From positions 31,676,455 through 31,740,454 of the forward strand of contig NC_135551.1 in assembly GCF_964340395.1 (NCBI RefSeq): a DNA stretch of 64,000 nt, written 5' to 3'. How positions within the stretch are numbered: the stretch's first letter is position 1; the number at the start of each line of letters is the position of its first letter. This DNA comes from Glandiceps talaboti. Its lineage: Eukaryota > Hemichordata > Enteropneusta > Spengelidae. A program made the translations under genes and the position numbers. Below, piece by piece: positions 49,016-61,739 of this stretch. The notes under the pieces are model-generated. The model had not been told where the DNA came from, did not search any database, and saw only the letters and a list, made by a program, of their open reading frames with translations.

Positions 49016-51964
49016 AATATGGGGAATAGTTTCCTTCAAAATCAAAATTCTTACAATTTCTTCAGACTGCAGTAACAAAGCTTGTTTCTGGTTCTTTGAA
49101 ATAATGAAAGAAATTTGAGAAGATTTTGAAGTTTCGTTTTCGGTGAATTCAACAATCATTATTTTATCAAAGAGTTAACATTATTCAGCTTAACACATTA
49201 GATTCTGTAAAATGTTAACTTTGGTATCATTTTGACCTATATTTCAAAAATTGTAAGGTGACCTCGATTTTTCTTTGTTGTAACTACGAATGTTTTCGAA
49301 TTGCCTTCACTCCAACTTCACTTTTAGTTGCATCAGTAATTATCATATGGGTTATTTGATCACCAATGTTATAAGTATGTGTATAAAAAGATGATGAAAT
49401 ACTAGAGTAGCATCTTTTTGGGACCAATCTTTTTTTGATCAGTGAAATAGAAATTACAAGAACATAATAAGCCTTTCATGTCTTTTAAATGTATTGTGAA
49501 TATTTTCGTTTTGTAATACATTAAATATTTTGTCTAATGAAGTCTCGGGGTATTTCCATATTGCCTTCTTAAATGTGTTCTTTGTCATCCAATGTTACAT
49601 CAGTACCATGTCTGGTAGCTGGTGACAAAAGTATTGATATGACATCAGTTGTGTTAAAATACAATTGACAGTACTTTACATCAATAGAACAAAAAACACT
49701 AACTTTACTGACTTAGAAATTTGGAATACAATGATTTTATTTACTCTGTTGTTCCATTTCAGAATAATTGTGTAGGAAAGAATTGTCCACTAATGACATG
49801 CATACAGATAAATAATACTGAAAACACACAACTTATAAATATCCACTAAAAAGTAATGAGATTGCACTAAGAGGTTATACAATGGTACAGCATTGGTAGT
49901 CAAATGTAAGACTTACAAGTATTGCAAATAGGAATATACTATAGTTTTCACAAAGTCTTATGTGGAAAAGTTCATATAAACAGTTGCAGTGAGACAATAA
50001 TCCATCCATTCAATGGTGTTGAATAAGAAAGCCCTAATCTGTTGCTGCCCCCCCCCCCACTCCCATGGGAAAGCCCTCGTCTGTTGCTGCCCCCCTCTCC
50101 TACACCGGCACCCCCTTATTTTGTCATCACCCACTCATCCAGCCCCCCCCCCCCCTCCTACTCCCTCATCCCCTCATTTTGTCTTTATCACCCACTCATC
50201 CATCCCAAAATGCTAACATACAGTAGTTGCACATTACTATGTACTGCTGGGGTACAGTAACACTTTACGGTCACAAATCAAAACAGAAATAATGTCTTTC
50301 AAATGTCTACCATCTCTTGTGATCACAGTAACTATGGTTTTGATAAACCAAATACTGACCAACACTCCAGATCCAATCAAATGATGACAACCTAGAGTGA
50401 GAGGCTTTCATTGGCCAAGATGATACCAATCCTGAAGAGTTCACTTTCAAACACTGAGGGCGCTCTTCATACTAATGACATGCACACTTGTTAGCAGCAA
50501 TGACATATAAAATGCTCTCTAAATTTCTGAACCAAAACTTAGAGATTAACCACATACTGGGTATCCAGAAATGTGCACTATAATATCTGAAATGATCTAT
50601 TATCAGTGAAATGTGCATCAAATAGTAAATATTGCACAGGTATATTGAATTGTGTCTCTTAAATGTTTTTGTTGAATTGAATTGTAATTACTTGACATAT
50701 GTAACTTGGCTACATTATAATATTGTGCTTATGGTCACTATTTCAGAAACATTCAAACCAAGTTATGCCCCTTGCAATAAAAGATCACAAAATTCCTCCA
50801 GTGAAAATTTGCAAACAGCACTAGTAACAAATGAATCATATGCAGGACCATGTCATTGTTCACTCAATAATATTGACGTAAAGTTGAAAACCAGTTAACC
50901 ACAAATTCAACACATCTACATATTATCAAGCATATCAATTATAATTCACCACTCAACTCATTCCCAATTCAAGTCACATGAAGACCTTATTACATCATAG
51001 GTTTACACCAAACAACCAATTGGATTTAGCAAAGTTGTTTCAGGTAATCTTAAATTCCCAACAACCTTTTGTACTAACAAGGTCTTAAGTCTGTTCAAGG
51101 TTCTCAGATATTTCATATAGTAACCACGATAACTCCCTTTGCAAAAAATTACATGAAAAGAACTTTCAGTAAAATTGACACTTTAAAGGCATCACTGAAG
51201 AAAGAGTTTAAAACATCAAATACTTCTTACATAAATATCCAGTACAAAAAGTGTAATGCGGTCCACAATATTGAAGGATGGTTTAACTATATTCAAATAC
51301 AAGTAATGCCCATGCACACCATCAAACTAGAAGTGCTGACCTCTTGCCACAGGGCCACACCATCAAATTAGAAGTGCCGACCTCTTGCCACAGGGCCACT
51401 GTTGACAAATCATCAACATGCGTACTTCCAATGGACTACAGAGGTAACTCAATAATTATCAAATTACAGCTCAAAATTAATTTCTTTTATATATTATGTT
51501 TCTTGAAGTACTCAAAATTCAAATTGCTGGTAAAAAATCGCTAAACTGTTGATAGACATGCTGCAAAGAAATAACTATAAACCTACACAGTATTTATACA
51601 AATATCATGAGATGACTAGTTGTAATTTTATGTTTTAGACCAGTCCATGGTGCTGGCATTATAAACATTATTATCAAATTTGAAACTGTTCCAATCTATG
51701 TAATGTTCATTGATCAGCAATGTACATATTGTGTCATGTGGTGGCCATGGCAACAGACATGTCTATATACTAAATTCACAGTTTGAGTACAATACATATT
51801 ACATTTTGCTAAAGGAGGTATTTTTAATTACCTCTTGTCAAACAAAAACATACTGAACAGCACCTTCTGTGGTTTGAAATAGATTGATATTGTACATAAA
51901 AAAATAACATGGAATTTGAGGAATGAGGAAGAACAGCTGAAACATTCTTACATAAATACTACCC
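49016..51964. other. NT5E 3' flank and intergenic
   Basis: AT-rich, no supported exon. It contains a C-rich duplicated tract (50,040-50,215) and a 43-bp tandem duplication (about 51,319-51,402, gaagtgctgacctcttgcca type). Confidence 0.6.
50040..50215. repeat. C-rich tract with tandem duplications
   Basis: Two pairs of repeats: 'ctgttgctgccccc' spaced about 50 bp apart, and 'cattttgtc...tcacccactcatcca' spaced about 65 bp apart, with C11-C13 runs. Confidence 0.8.
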
Positions 51965-52412
51965 ACACTAGCTGCAACTGAGCCTTTTTTACATCAAATA
52001 ACAAAAGATGTATTCATTCAAAAAATCTGTTAATTAGTGGTCAATATTATCTGTAGGTAGTGAAGTGGCAAGGTTAAATCTTGAACAAAAGGCTCTTGAT
52101 TTTGAAACTGTCCACACCATGTTCAAACTGTACAAGTTGTAACTGGAGTATCAGTTTTCAATCAGGCAACCACGATATATTCACTAAAAATTGTTATAAG
52201 CAGGTTGAAATCATAATCACAGTTGAGGGCTCTGATTTTTATGTGTGGACCCAATAATCGATTTGATTTGATTTATCATGTATACATCTACACAAATATG
52301 TTTATCAACAGGTAATAAAATACTACTTGGGGTGTACAATATTACAAGTAAGTTATTGTACCAACAAAACATTTTTTTTTTTACATTCCAGTTGCAGCTA
52401 CTGCAGCTTAAA
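51965..52412. mobile_element. MITE family B, copy 2
   Basis: Ends: cacactagctgcaactgag at left and cattccagttgcagctactg at right. The interior (gttaattagtggtcaatatt, gtaggtagtgaagtggcaag, gtaactggagtatcag) is the reverse complement of the equivalent part of the copy at 42,379-42,896. No ORF. Confidence 0.8.
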
Positions 52413-53423
52413 ATATGTTATCTCTGAATAAATTCACTACAAATATTGAATTAACAACCACTAACCCCAACATGCATTCAGTTAACACCATTACTAAGAA
52501 TCCCTAGTAAGGTCAACATCCATAAGATAAAAAGGTACATAGAGTAATGCTACAATATAATACTGTACAAGCATACTGACTTGAAAAAGTAGTAAAACTG
52601 AATAATAATTGTTAATAGAAAAGAATTTCTTACCATCATTTTGATAGAAAACATTTATTGTATAGATAGAAAAAGTGAAAAATTCTTGGTGCAATAAAAT
52701 ATCTTAAATATGAGAATTCATTTATTGCATGAAATCATTACTAAACTATTTTTATAAATTGGATTTTTAAAAAAAATCCATAAATTTATCTTATACATGT
52801 AGGACTATTTGGAATTGATAACATATTTACTATGGCACAGTAATACATTGTGAAAGGTAGATAATTAGTAACACAATTTGAAATGATAAGGTTTGAAGGA
52901 GTTGCTATGTCTGTCTTATACATGATATTGTTATACAATACTGTGGTGCTATTAAAATTCATGGTTTCATTCACTAAACATACCTAGGTTATCTCATGCA
53001 AATTGTTAACCATGGATCTTTCTGATTATGTAGTAGTAGGTTCAAACACCCTCCCTCCCCCCATATGTCCATCTCCATCTAACCATCTGTCTGTCTGTCA
53101 CACACACAGACACACACACACACACACACAGACACAGACACACAGACACACACACTCTTTTGTCAAACTCTCTTTCAGCCTTCTCCCTCATAGTAAAGAT
53201 ATTCTTCACTGACTATTTTTCACTTTGAAGTCTGCCATCCAGCTTTGCAGCTGTAGATTAATGCACTGATAAGAATTGATCATTATTATTACTATGTGGA
53301 ATATCATTTTAATAAAAACTATAGGCTTCAAACTTTTGGGGCTGTAAAGTCAATTTTCAGTTATGCCTCATACCGGTACTTCTTCACAGCATTTCCTTTC
53401 AAAATACATGTAGACAACATGAC

Positions 53424-53625
53424 CTAAAACTCTTACTGTGATTGGTTGGCAAACAATCACATGACATGCAGCTTTGTATGATTGGTTGGCAAACAAGCAC
53501 AACATGAAAGATTTACTGATTGGTTGGTTGGCAAAGTCACATGACATGAATCTGTTACTGTGATTGGTTGACAACAATCACATGACATGAATTTTTTACT
53601 GTGATTGGTTGGCAATCAAACTGAT
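53424..53625. repeat. Degenerate 40-45 bp tandem repeat with CCAAT boxes
   Basis: About five units of 'actgtgattggttggcaaa' followed by 'caatcacatgacatga'. Each carries ATTGG (reverse CCAAT), the NF-Y core, and a tcacatgac word. Confidence 0.8.
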
Positions 53626-53684
53626 TATATATCTATCAATTTTGATTAAGAGTTGATGAGTTAGCTACATAAAACAACCATTAT

Positions 53685-53687
53685 TAA

Positions 53688-53720
<33 letters not shown>
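53685..53720. repeat. (ATT)n microsatellite
   Basis: About 12 units of att. Confidence 0.9.
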
Positions 53721-53722
<2 letters not shown>

Positions 53723-55196
53723 CTATACTATTCATTTCATCAAAAATACCTACAATTAGTAGGAAAAAAGGAAGTGAAAATTTTGATTGAATATATTAAA
53801 ATGAACTTCAGTTTAGTAAAAAGTCAAGGAGAAACCCTCTTGTTGAGGTTAGTTAAACATACCATATCGCTAATGCAGAGACAAGTGAATTATGGTATCA
53901 CTTGTTTATCTCTGATAAACCAAACACTTCATTTAGTGCAAACATTAGCGGTCCCAAACCTCAAGACTGCAACATGAACTTGTACAAGAATACACACAGC
54001 AATTATTTGTAACTACTACTAACATAAATATATCTGTGGGCAAGTAAGAACACTGAGGAAAAATAATTGTGTACAATATGAACATTATTATAGCATGCAA
54101 ATACATATATGTAGTAACAGAAAAGCATAAAATAATTACGACACTACATCAAAGTTGTGATTCATATATATTTGTCTACTCTACAGTAAAACGATTAGCC
54201 AATGTAGGTTGTATTCTTTTAAGTAGTACAATTCTTTGAAATGGTAGAGTGTAGTCTATGAAATGTGATAACACCATGTACTTACATGCCTATATACGTA
54301 TAACAGTAGCCCATTGACTTGTCTATGTGTATCTGACTTGACATATTGGCTTGACAAATTATGACACTGTCAATCCAGATAGCCCAGTCTGTAGGCTATC
54401 ATAACATCTCCATGGTTACACTGAGGGAACCCAATGGTGGTAGAATTGAACTAAATATAACAAAATCAACTTTGAATCACTGGATATCATTTCCTTCAAG
54501 GTTGAAGGCTTATGGAGTGGTTTTAGTATGTACTGTTTTGAGGGACAGGGAGTTTGAAAATTTAGTACATTGCTACAAGTAATCTGAAATTAACTCCTCT
54601 CTATTTATTTGTCTTACACACATCAATAAAATTGACAAGATAAAGACCTATCATTGTCACACTGACTATTGACATGTTGACCTATGACACAGGAAGTAGT
54701 TGGGGAAAACACATAGATGGCAGGTAAATGGTCACAAGAAGTAGTTGGGGAAAACACAGATGGCAGCTAAATGGTCATAAACAAAATTAAAGTTGGTTAC
54801 TGTATAAAGTTTTAATATTAAAATTCCCATCACGGTTGACAATATGACAAAAATATTGAAAATTGTTTGACTGTCAAACTTAGCTACTATCAAGTATTAA
54901 ATACTTCCAAGAATGTGAGGGACAGACATTGCAAGGTATTCCAAATCTTCTACTTGCGTTCTAACATGTTTGGTTGTTGGTTACATGTTGAAGTAGGTTT
55001 ATTGAATTCATCCAACGTACATTTAAGAGTTGTTCCATATACATACTCTGTGCAAACTGGAAGAGAAAATGAAACCAGAATTAAATACCTCCCCAAATAT
55101 ATTACAAACAAAGGATTGATGAAAAATTCTGGTTTGTTGAATAACTTTGATTTGATCATTGACTGAAAAGTCATGGATTTGTGTTATGTTGCCTTA

Positions 55197-55530
55197 CAGT
55201 GGCCATATGGATGAGGATTGGGTATTTATTTTGGATTTTACAATTCTATCATGGCTTCCTACTTGAAAAATCAATGTGAAACAATATTGACTAAGTCAGT
55301 GTTTGTAACTCAATACATTGCAAGAGATTAAAAATGTGTAAAATGATTGATATTATATGTACAATAACGAACATTTTACACATGTTTTAGCTTTTTGCAA
55401 TGTATTGAGTTACAAACACTGACTTAATATTGTTTCACATTGATTTTTCAAGTAGGAAGCCATTATAAAATTGTTTTATAAATCAAAATCCAGAACAAAT
55501 ACCCAATCCTCATCCATATGGCCACTTTAA
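55197..55530. mobile_element. Foldback MITE, family A, best copy
   Basis: Arms of about 135 bp are near-perfect reverse complements: agtggccatatggatgagga, ttgggtattt, aagtaggaagcc, atcaatgtgaaacaatatt, gtttgtaactcaatacattg on one side and their complements on the other. The centre is about 60 bp and AT-rich. No coding capacity. Element class cannot be assigned without the target-site duplication. Confidence 0.9.
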
Positions 55531-56002
55531 TGCAAGATGAATGACCTCACATAGCTGAATTCTGCATAGTCACTTTTTTTGTATGGAATATTATCTGTGT
55601 TGCTACTAAGTATGATTTCATCCTTCAATATCTTCTCTAATTTTTTTTTAGTAGTGTATGTATGTATGTACTTTAATTTTCTGTTAGTGCTGCTCCTAAC
55701 ATGCTTAGTGAGTCCCTGATACAAAAGGGATGCAATAAACAAATAAGTTTAAACAAATAAATACAGTGTCTGTCCTAATAGGTCCCCACTTAGGTGAAAT
55801 TTTGGTTAAAAGCTTGTCTGAGGACTTTCAGATGAATTTGACATGGTAGTAGCCATGCAGGAATGAATCAGAAAAATGCAGATGATGAGCAAGCCACTCT
55901 AACCAGTGAACCACTATGAAACCAATGTTACATAAAGGTAGGAAAAACACAGATTACTTACAGGTACTCTTTCTTCTCACGGTTGTTTGCCCACAATAAA
56001 TC
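55531..56002. other. 3' flank/UTR of zinc-finger gene
   Basis: Downstream (minus strand) of the zinc-finger stop. Contains a short tatgtatgta tract. No polyadenylation signal assigned. Confidence 0.5.
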
Positions 56003-58854
56003 CTAGCTTCCTTTATCTGCCTCGGCTTCTGGATTGGCCTGATTTGTCTCATGAACACTGCCCTCATTGTTCAGATGTGCAGATACATTTGTTTCTACAC
56101 TTGATGTGTTTGCCAGACTTGAAACCGAGGTGATGATTGGTCCTGTATCATTCGATAATATTGCAACAGGAAAGGCTTCTTCGCTTTCTTTCCTCACTAC
56201 TCTTGTATGGTTTGAAATCCCTGTAGACATACTTGGTTGTGACATCACCATGGTTACTGTAGTGGCTCCTTGGCTGACTGGGTTAGATGTAGTAGTAGCC
56301 TGACCCTCTAAGTAAGTCAATAGATGCTGCATGTTGTTGCTTTGCAAACCTAGAGCTGGCATGAACTTCATCAGGTGTAGTTTCCTGTGACGGTGCATGG
56401 TGGCACTCTGTCGGAACGCTTTACCACAGAGATTACATTTAAATGGTTTCTCACCAGTATGGATCCGGAGATGAGCAGCAAGGTGGGACTGGAACCGGAA
56501 TGACTTACCACAGTACTCACAGGGGAACGGCCTTGAATTTGAATGAGTCATTTTATGTCGTTCCAGTCTCCAATGGTTTCCAAACATTTTTCCACAAACG
56601 TTACAGTTCCATCTTGCATGTGATGATGTTGGAGCAGTCACAGACAGCTGAGACAACTGAGCCTTCCTGTTTCGTAGAGGTTGCATAATACTAGTCTTCA
56701 GGGTCCTACTCATCATGCCTTGCTCTTGATCCTCCTCCTCCATTTCTTCATCTTCATCATCTTCTTCTCCTTCCTCCTCCATTTCATCTTCCTCATCTTC
56801 TTCCTCATCTTCATCCTCTGCATTCTCCATCTGTAACTGCATACTCTTCATCATGTCTTTAGATGACATGTTGTTTCTAGCATTATTGCTCATTTCCAGC
56901 TGTCGTGGTTCTTCACCACTAACACCAGACACAATTCTCTCTGATTCTGTCAAACATGTATTTCCACCAGCTCTCACTATATTTTCCCAATTTTTGTGTA
57001 ATTTAGAATGCCTAGACATTGTTCCTTTCTGTCGGAATGACTTTCCGCATACATTGCACGTGTATGGTTTCTCCCCACTGTGAATGCGTTTGTGCATGAC
57101 AAGATGCCCCATTACTTTGAACGCCTTCCCACAATCCTCACATTCAAATGGACGGCGGAATACATTGTACTGACTCGGTGTAAGATGCAGGAAATCTTCT
57201 GGGACCTTGCCATCTGCTGCTTGATCTTCTTCTGTTGGACTCCAAGAACTAAGAATAGCTTGCCCTCCTTGTGCATTCTTATCTGTCACCTGATGCGTAC
57301 TGATTCGATGCCTTACTAAGTCAGCATGATCTGAGAAGAAACCAGAGCACAGTCCACAGTCATACACTTGTATATCTTGGTTGTCTAGTGTCATCTTGAT
57401 CTCTTCTTTGACACGAGAAGCCTCCTGCTCTGGCTGACATGACGATTTCGTTGGAGCATGCTGGAAGGCCATCTGAACACTCTGGGGCATGTGACGTAAC
57501 AATCGGTGACGTTTCATTGTTGAGCTATGTCTAAATGCACGTCCACATATATTACACTTGTAAGGTTTCTCACCAGTATGGCGCCGCCTGTGTGTGATCA
57601 ACGCACTGGCTGATACAAACCTCTGATCACACATCTCACATGCGAATGGCTTCTCACCCATGTGTTTGACCAGCTGATGGATTTTCAATGCTGCACGTCC
57701 AATGAAATTTTTTCCACAGCTATTACAGGCATGGTGCCTTGGTACATGATGATCTTTCTTCCTGAACTCCCCTCTGACAGGTTTATTAACTTTAGCTGAT
57801 TCTGGGTCTGATGTTGGCTTAGCTACTGGTGCAGGTGGGGATTCAGTTGGTGGTAATTTAGCCGACATCTGTTTCTGTTCCACAGCCACTTTTTGTGGTG
57901 ATCTCCTAATTTGAGAAACCTCTGCACTTATTGTAGTAGTACTTGATGTTGGAGGAGTAAAGGAAAACTCTCTATTACCCTCTGTATGGCTTACAGGAGT
58001 ACTGCCTTCACTTGAGGTACCTTTTGAGGAGCTAGGTGGTTGCCAGTACTCATTCTCTTTGCTCTGGGATGCAGTTGCCATGGCTCTACTCTGTAGATGA
58101 TTATCTGGACTAGGATGCAAGGTATGGTTGTTAGGATGTGGTTGATGTTCACTTGGCAACTGATGGATGAGAGGGGAAGGGTATGTAGATGGCATCGTCA
58201 TATTCACTGTTGTTCTAGGTACGTCTAATCTTAGTGGTGTCATTCCCGGGAATACAGGTTGTGCTGCAAATGATGCAATTGGATGCACTACAGGAGGACG
58301 ATGTTCAATAACTGATGTAATCATTTCTGGGGGGTGTCTTTCAGCCTGAATTTGACTGGGTGGTTGATATCTCTGAGTAACTTGCTGAGATAATATTTGA
58401 GATATTCTATCCATAGTTTCTTTCTGGCTCTTCCTTCGTTCATCAGCATGCATGGCTTTAATGTGTCGATTTCTCGTTGCACTCTGCCGAAATGTCTTCC
58501 AACAGTAACTACAAGCAAAGGGTTTTTCTCCTGTATGAATTCTCTTGTGAGCTATCAAACTTCCAGTAGATTTAAAAGACAAATTACACACATCACACAC
58601 GAATGGCCTCTCGCCCTCATTGGCATGACTGCGTTCATGTTCAACATATACTTCATAAACAGAGAATTTCCGACCACAGATGTGACACCTATAGCCTAGG
58701 TGTAGGTCATTTCCTTTCTGAGCGTCATCATAGTCTCCTGACCCCCCTTGGGGTGATTCAACAATAACTGCAGTACCTCCCCCATTATCTGTTTGGTAGG
58801 CCCCTCTCTCCTCAACCAGCACTGAATCTTGTTGGGTTACATTGTGTCCATCTT
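56003..58854 (-). CDS. C2H2 zinc-finger protein, large terminal exon (12 fingers)
   Basis: Open frame from a splice acceptor (polypyrimidine then TTTCTTGCAG) at 58,855 to the stop at 56,003. The long frame begins with GTG, not ATG; in-frame codons (DGHNVTQQDS) continue upstream to the acceptor, and no ATG precedes finger 1. The start therefore lies in an unseen upstream exon. Twelve C2H2 fingers sit in groups (numbering from the GTG): 44-66, 74-96, 102-125; 364-387, 393-415, 421-444; 487-510; 559-581, 587-609; 738-760, 766-788, 794-816. TGEKP or similar linkers join fingers within groups. Between groups are a Pro/Ser/His-rich linker (about 135-360), a VKEE sumoylation-type site (about 471) and an Asp/Glu block (668-700). 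Most likely a nuclear DNA-binding regulator. No KRAB, SCAN or BTB domain is visible and I cannot name the orthologue. Confidence 0.92.
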
Positions 58855-60211
58855 CTGCAAGAAATGAAAAACATGTACAGTAAAATCTGCACTAAGGAAT
58901 GTAGACATTCTGAGAGGTCTAAACATTTCAAATCACAGACCGTAACAATTGTACACAGCTTTATATGTACAGTAGTTTTGCTAAGACTGATAAGTAAATA
59001 AAATCTAAGGTACATTCATATACAATGAGATTCACAATATGTGTACACTGTATGTGACCTAAAACATATCATACACTATCTTTAATGCCTTTATTTAGCC
59101 TGCTTCCAACACCCATTTATTTGGTACCTATTTTTCTCAGTATACAAATATGCTCCTCCCCCCTTATCCAAACATTATTAATCAGTTTTACTGATAGGAT
59201 AGTTTTAAACCAAAAAGGTGGGATCCAAACACTAGGATTTAGTTTACAGGAGTAAATTTCTGTTTCTATTTCATAACTAATATATAAATGTTTCTGCATA
59301 CAAAATCCAGAAAGGTTCTTCCATGCACATTGAAATTCACCATCAGCATTGCACATGTACAATAATACATATTTGCAATTCAGCATCACAACATCAAAAT
59401 GTCAAATGAGAGGTGATCAAGATAGTCTAATTTTAAAAGATGTAATACTAAGAATTTGCAAGGCAGGGAAATATGTAACATTGAAGTGCTTATCCTTCAT
59501 TTGCCAAGCTACATGTATGAAATCGTGTCATGCACATACTAAATTAAGAGTTACTCAAAGATGACAATTCTCAATCCATTATTAATAAACTCTGTAACAA
59601 AGACTGTTAGAAACCATTGTCAAAGTACATTTGAAATATAATCATTAAAGTCAAATCAGATCGAGGTGTGTTGAATGTGATGAATGTAGAGTTCTATGTA
59701 TGAATGACATGGCATATATTAATAGATCATTACTGCTCAACACCATCCGATCTGTGCTGTACTGTTCTTTTCAAAACCAAAGGATAATATGAGCTGACAG
59801 GTGGCTGCATACTAATTGATGTATTGTAAAAGCCTGTACATGCAAATTCTGTAGATTTCAAGTCTCTGTGCATTGTGACCTATATCCATGTTAATTGATA
59901 TACACACATAGCTACACTCATATTCACAATTCATTGCATACATATAGATCAAATTAGCATGTCACACTCATTTACCAAAATACATGTACCATATATCAGG
60001 TAATCTGTCTATAGTATTATTACACACTTTTCCCCTTAGACTAAAAGTTACATAAATTAGCTTGACCGAAGTCTCATTAATATTTAACAGGAATAACTAA
60101 GTGTGCTTGCATCATAAAATGATCAGTTTTCACTGTCTGTTTGTCCTTTTGACTGCTAGGCTATTGCCTATAATTGGATTTACAGGATTAGATGGGATGG
60201 CTGGTGTGTCT

Positions 60212-60218
60212 GTCTCTG

Positions 60219-60264
<46 letters not shown>

Positions 60265-60466
60265 TGTGTGTATGTGTGTGTGTGTCTGTCTCTCAATATG
60301 TATGTCTATCAGTGAGTGTATGTATGTATGTATGTATGTATGTATGTATGTATGTATGTATGTATGTATGTATGTTATGTTATGTGTGTGTATGTATGTA
60401 TGTATGTATGTATGTATGTATGTATGTATGTATGTATGTATGTATGTATGTATGTATGTATGTGTC
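60212..60466. repeat. (GT)n/(GTAT)n microsatellite
   Basis: GT block to about 60,285, then GTAT blocks. Spurious VCMY-type ORFs. Confidence 0.96.
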
Positions 60467-60879
60467 AGTGTTGATGAGTAGTGCCTCTATGATTGATGTT
60501 TATGACAGAACACATAAAAGTGAATTGCATTCATTATTTCATTATATTTTACAAATTGTGTACTATATAATGACTTCTGGTTTTGACCAATGACACAGAA
60601 TTTTATTTCAGAACAAAATTAACAATTAACATCAGAATAGTCTATTATGAGAGTACATTTACATTAACAAATGCTACATGGTGCAATGTTTGGTTTAATT
60701 CCCCAGGACAACAGTCAATAATCTGGGATCAGGATCACTTTATATAATATACTTTTTATACACCTATGAAACTAAACATGTTGTGTATGCATGTATGTTT
60801 TTGTAACTTCAACCAAATGAACGATATGGTAACAAGGAAGTTAGAATATACATCTCTTGATTGTTGAGGTTTAACCCTT

Positions 60880-60952
60880 TCACCACCAGTACCCGGTATA
60901 CCGGGACGCGCTAGGGCGCCCACCAGTACCCGGTATACCGGGACGCCAAAGT
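60880..60952. repeat. Tandem duplication of a palindromic motif
   Basis: ccaccagtacccggtatacc followed by gggacgc occurs twice, 38 bp apart. The core cccggtataccggg is a perfect palindrome. It is preceded by tttaaccctttcacc, a form often seen at the edge of TTAA-targeting elements. Confidence 0.85.
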
Positions 60953-61739
60953 TCATTCACCTATCTTGCCGTAAAACTGTTCAAAGGTAGCAATTGCTGC
61001 AAATTTGCTGCCATAACTAGTTCCACACATGCGTATTAGCCTTGTTTATATTGCCTGCCATTTTGAATGTATGATAGTGAACGGTATCGAGAGCTACGAT
61101 CCAAATGACGAGCAATCGTAATTTTACGTGTGTTTTTCGCCCACAAGATCAAATTTAAACATGGCGGATATAAATAACGGCTCTCATAACATGGTCTACG
61201 ATATAAATTATGTCACTGTCTTTGGATATTTCGACAGAATTTGACTCGAAATACATCATTGAATACAAGTATTTAGCTGTGGGAACACATTGTACTTGTG
61301 TGTAAGCATGAAATTCCCGCTAAGTCCGTATGAGCTGCCGGCGACAGTTTACGGTTGAATTTTTGAATGTCGGCAAATTTACGCAATCTTGTGACAGGTA
61401 CCGACTCCCATACTAACGTCTTGGTTGTAATTTTTGGCTATAAAATGGATTATTTTTGTTTTATTTCTTTTGTTACGTCTCAGTAATGACTTGTATTTGT
61501 ACTAGCTCAGCGTGTGAAGGTCAGTGGAGGGAAATTTATGCACGATACGGGCGATTTTACGAATCGGATTTTTTATGTGCGTTTTCCAACGTAAAATTCA
61601 AATTTCAACATCGCCTAAGCAAAATCTGTCTCCCCTAACGTAACTTACAATGTAAATAACGGTGCTGTTCGTAGAAATTTCCACTCAATTGTGACTATGA
61701 ATACGATGTTTTATACAAGGAGATGACTGAGTGAACTCA

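Larger units (their letters stand above)
52413..55196. other. Intergenic, small repeats only
   Basis: No supported exon. It contains a CA tract (53,098-53,155), a CCAAT-rich tandem repeat (53,424-53,625), an ATT microsatellite (53,685-53,720) and a 46-bp tandem duplication (about 54,690-54,777, gaagtagttggggaaaacac). Confidence 0.6.

Noticed and set aside
54361-54582. 73-aa plus-strand ORF after NT5E
   Set aside because: No homology recognised and no splice or promoter evidence.
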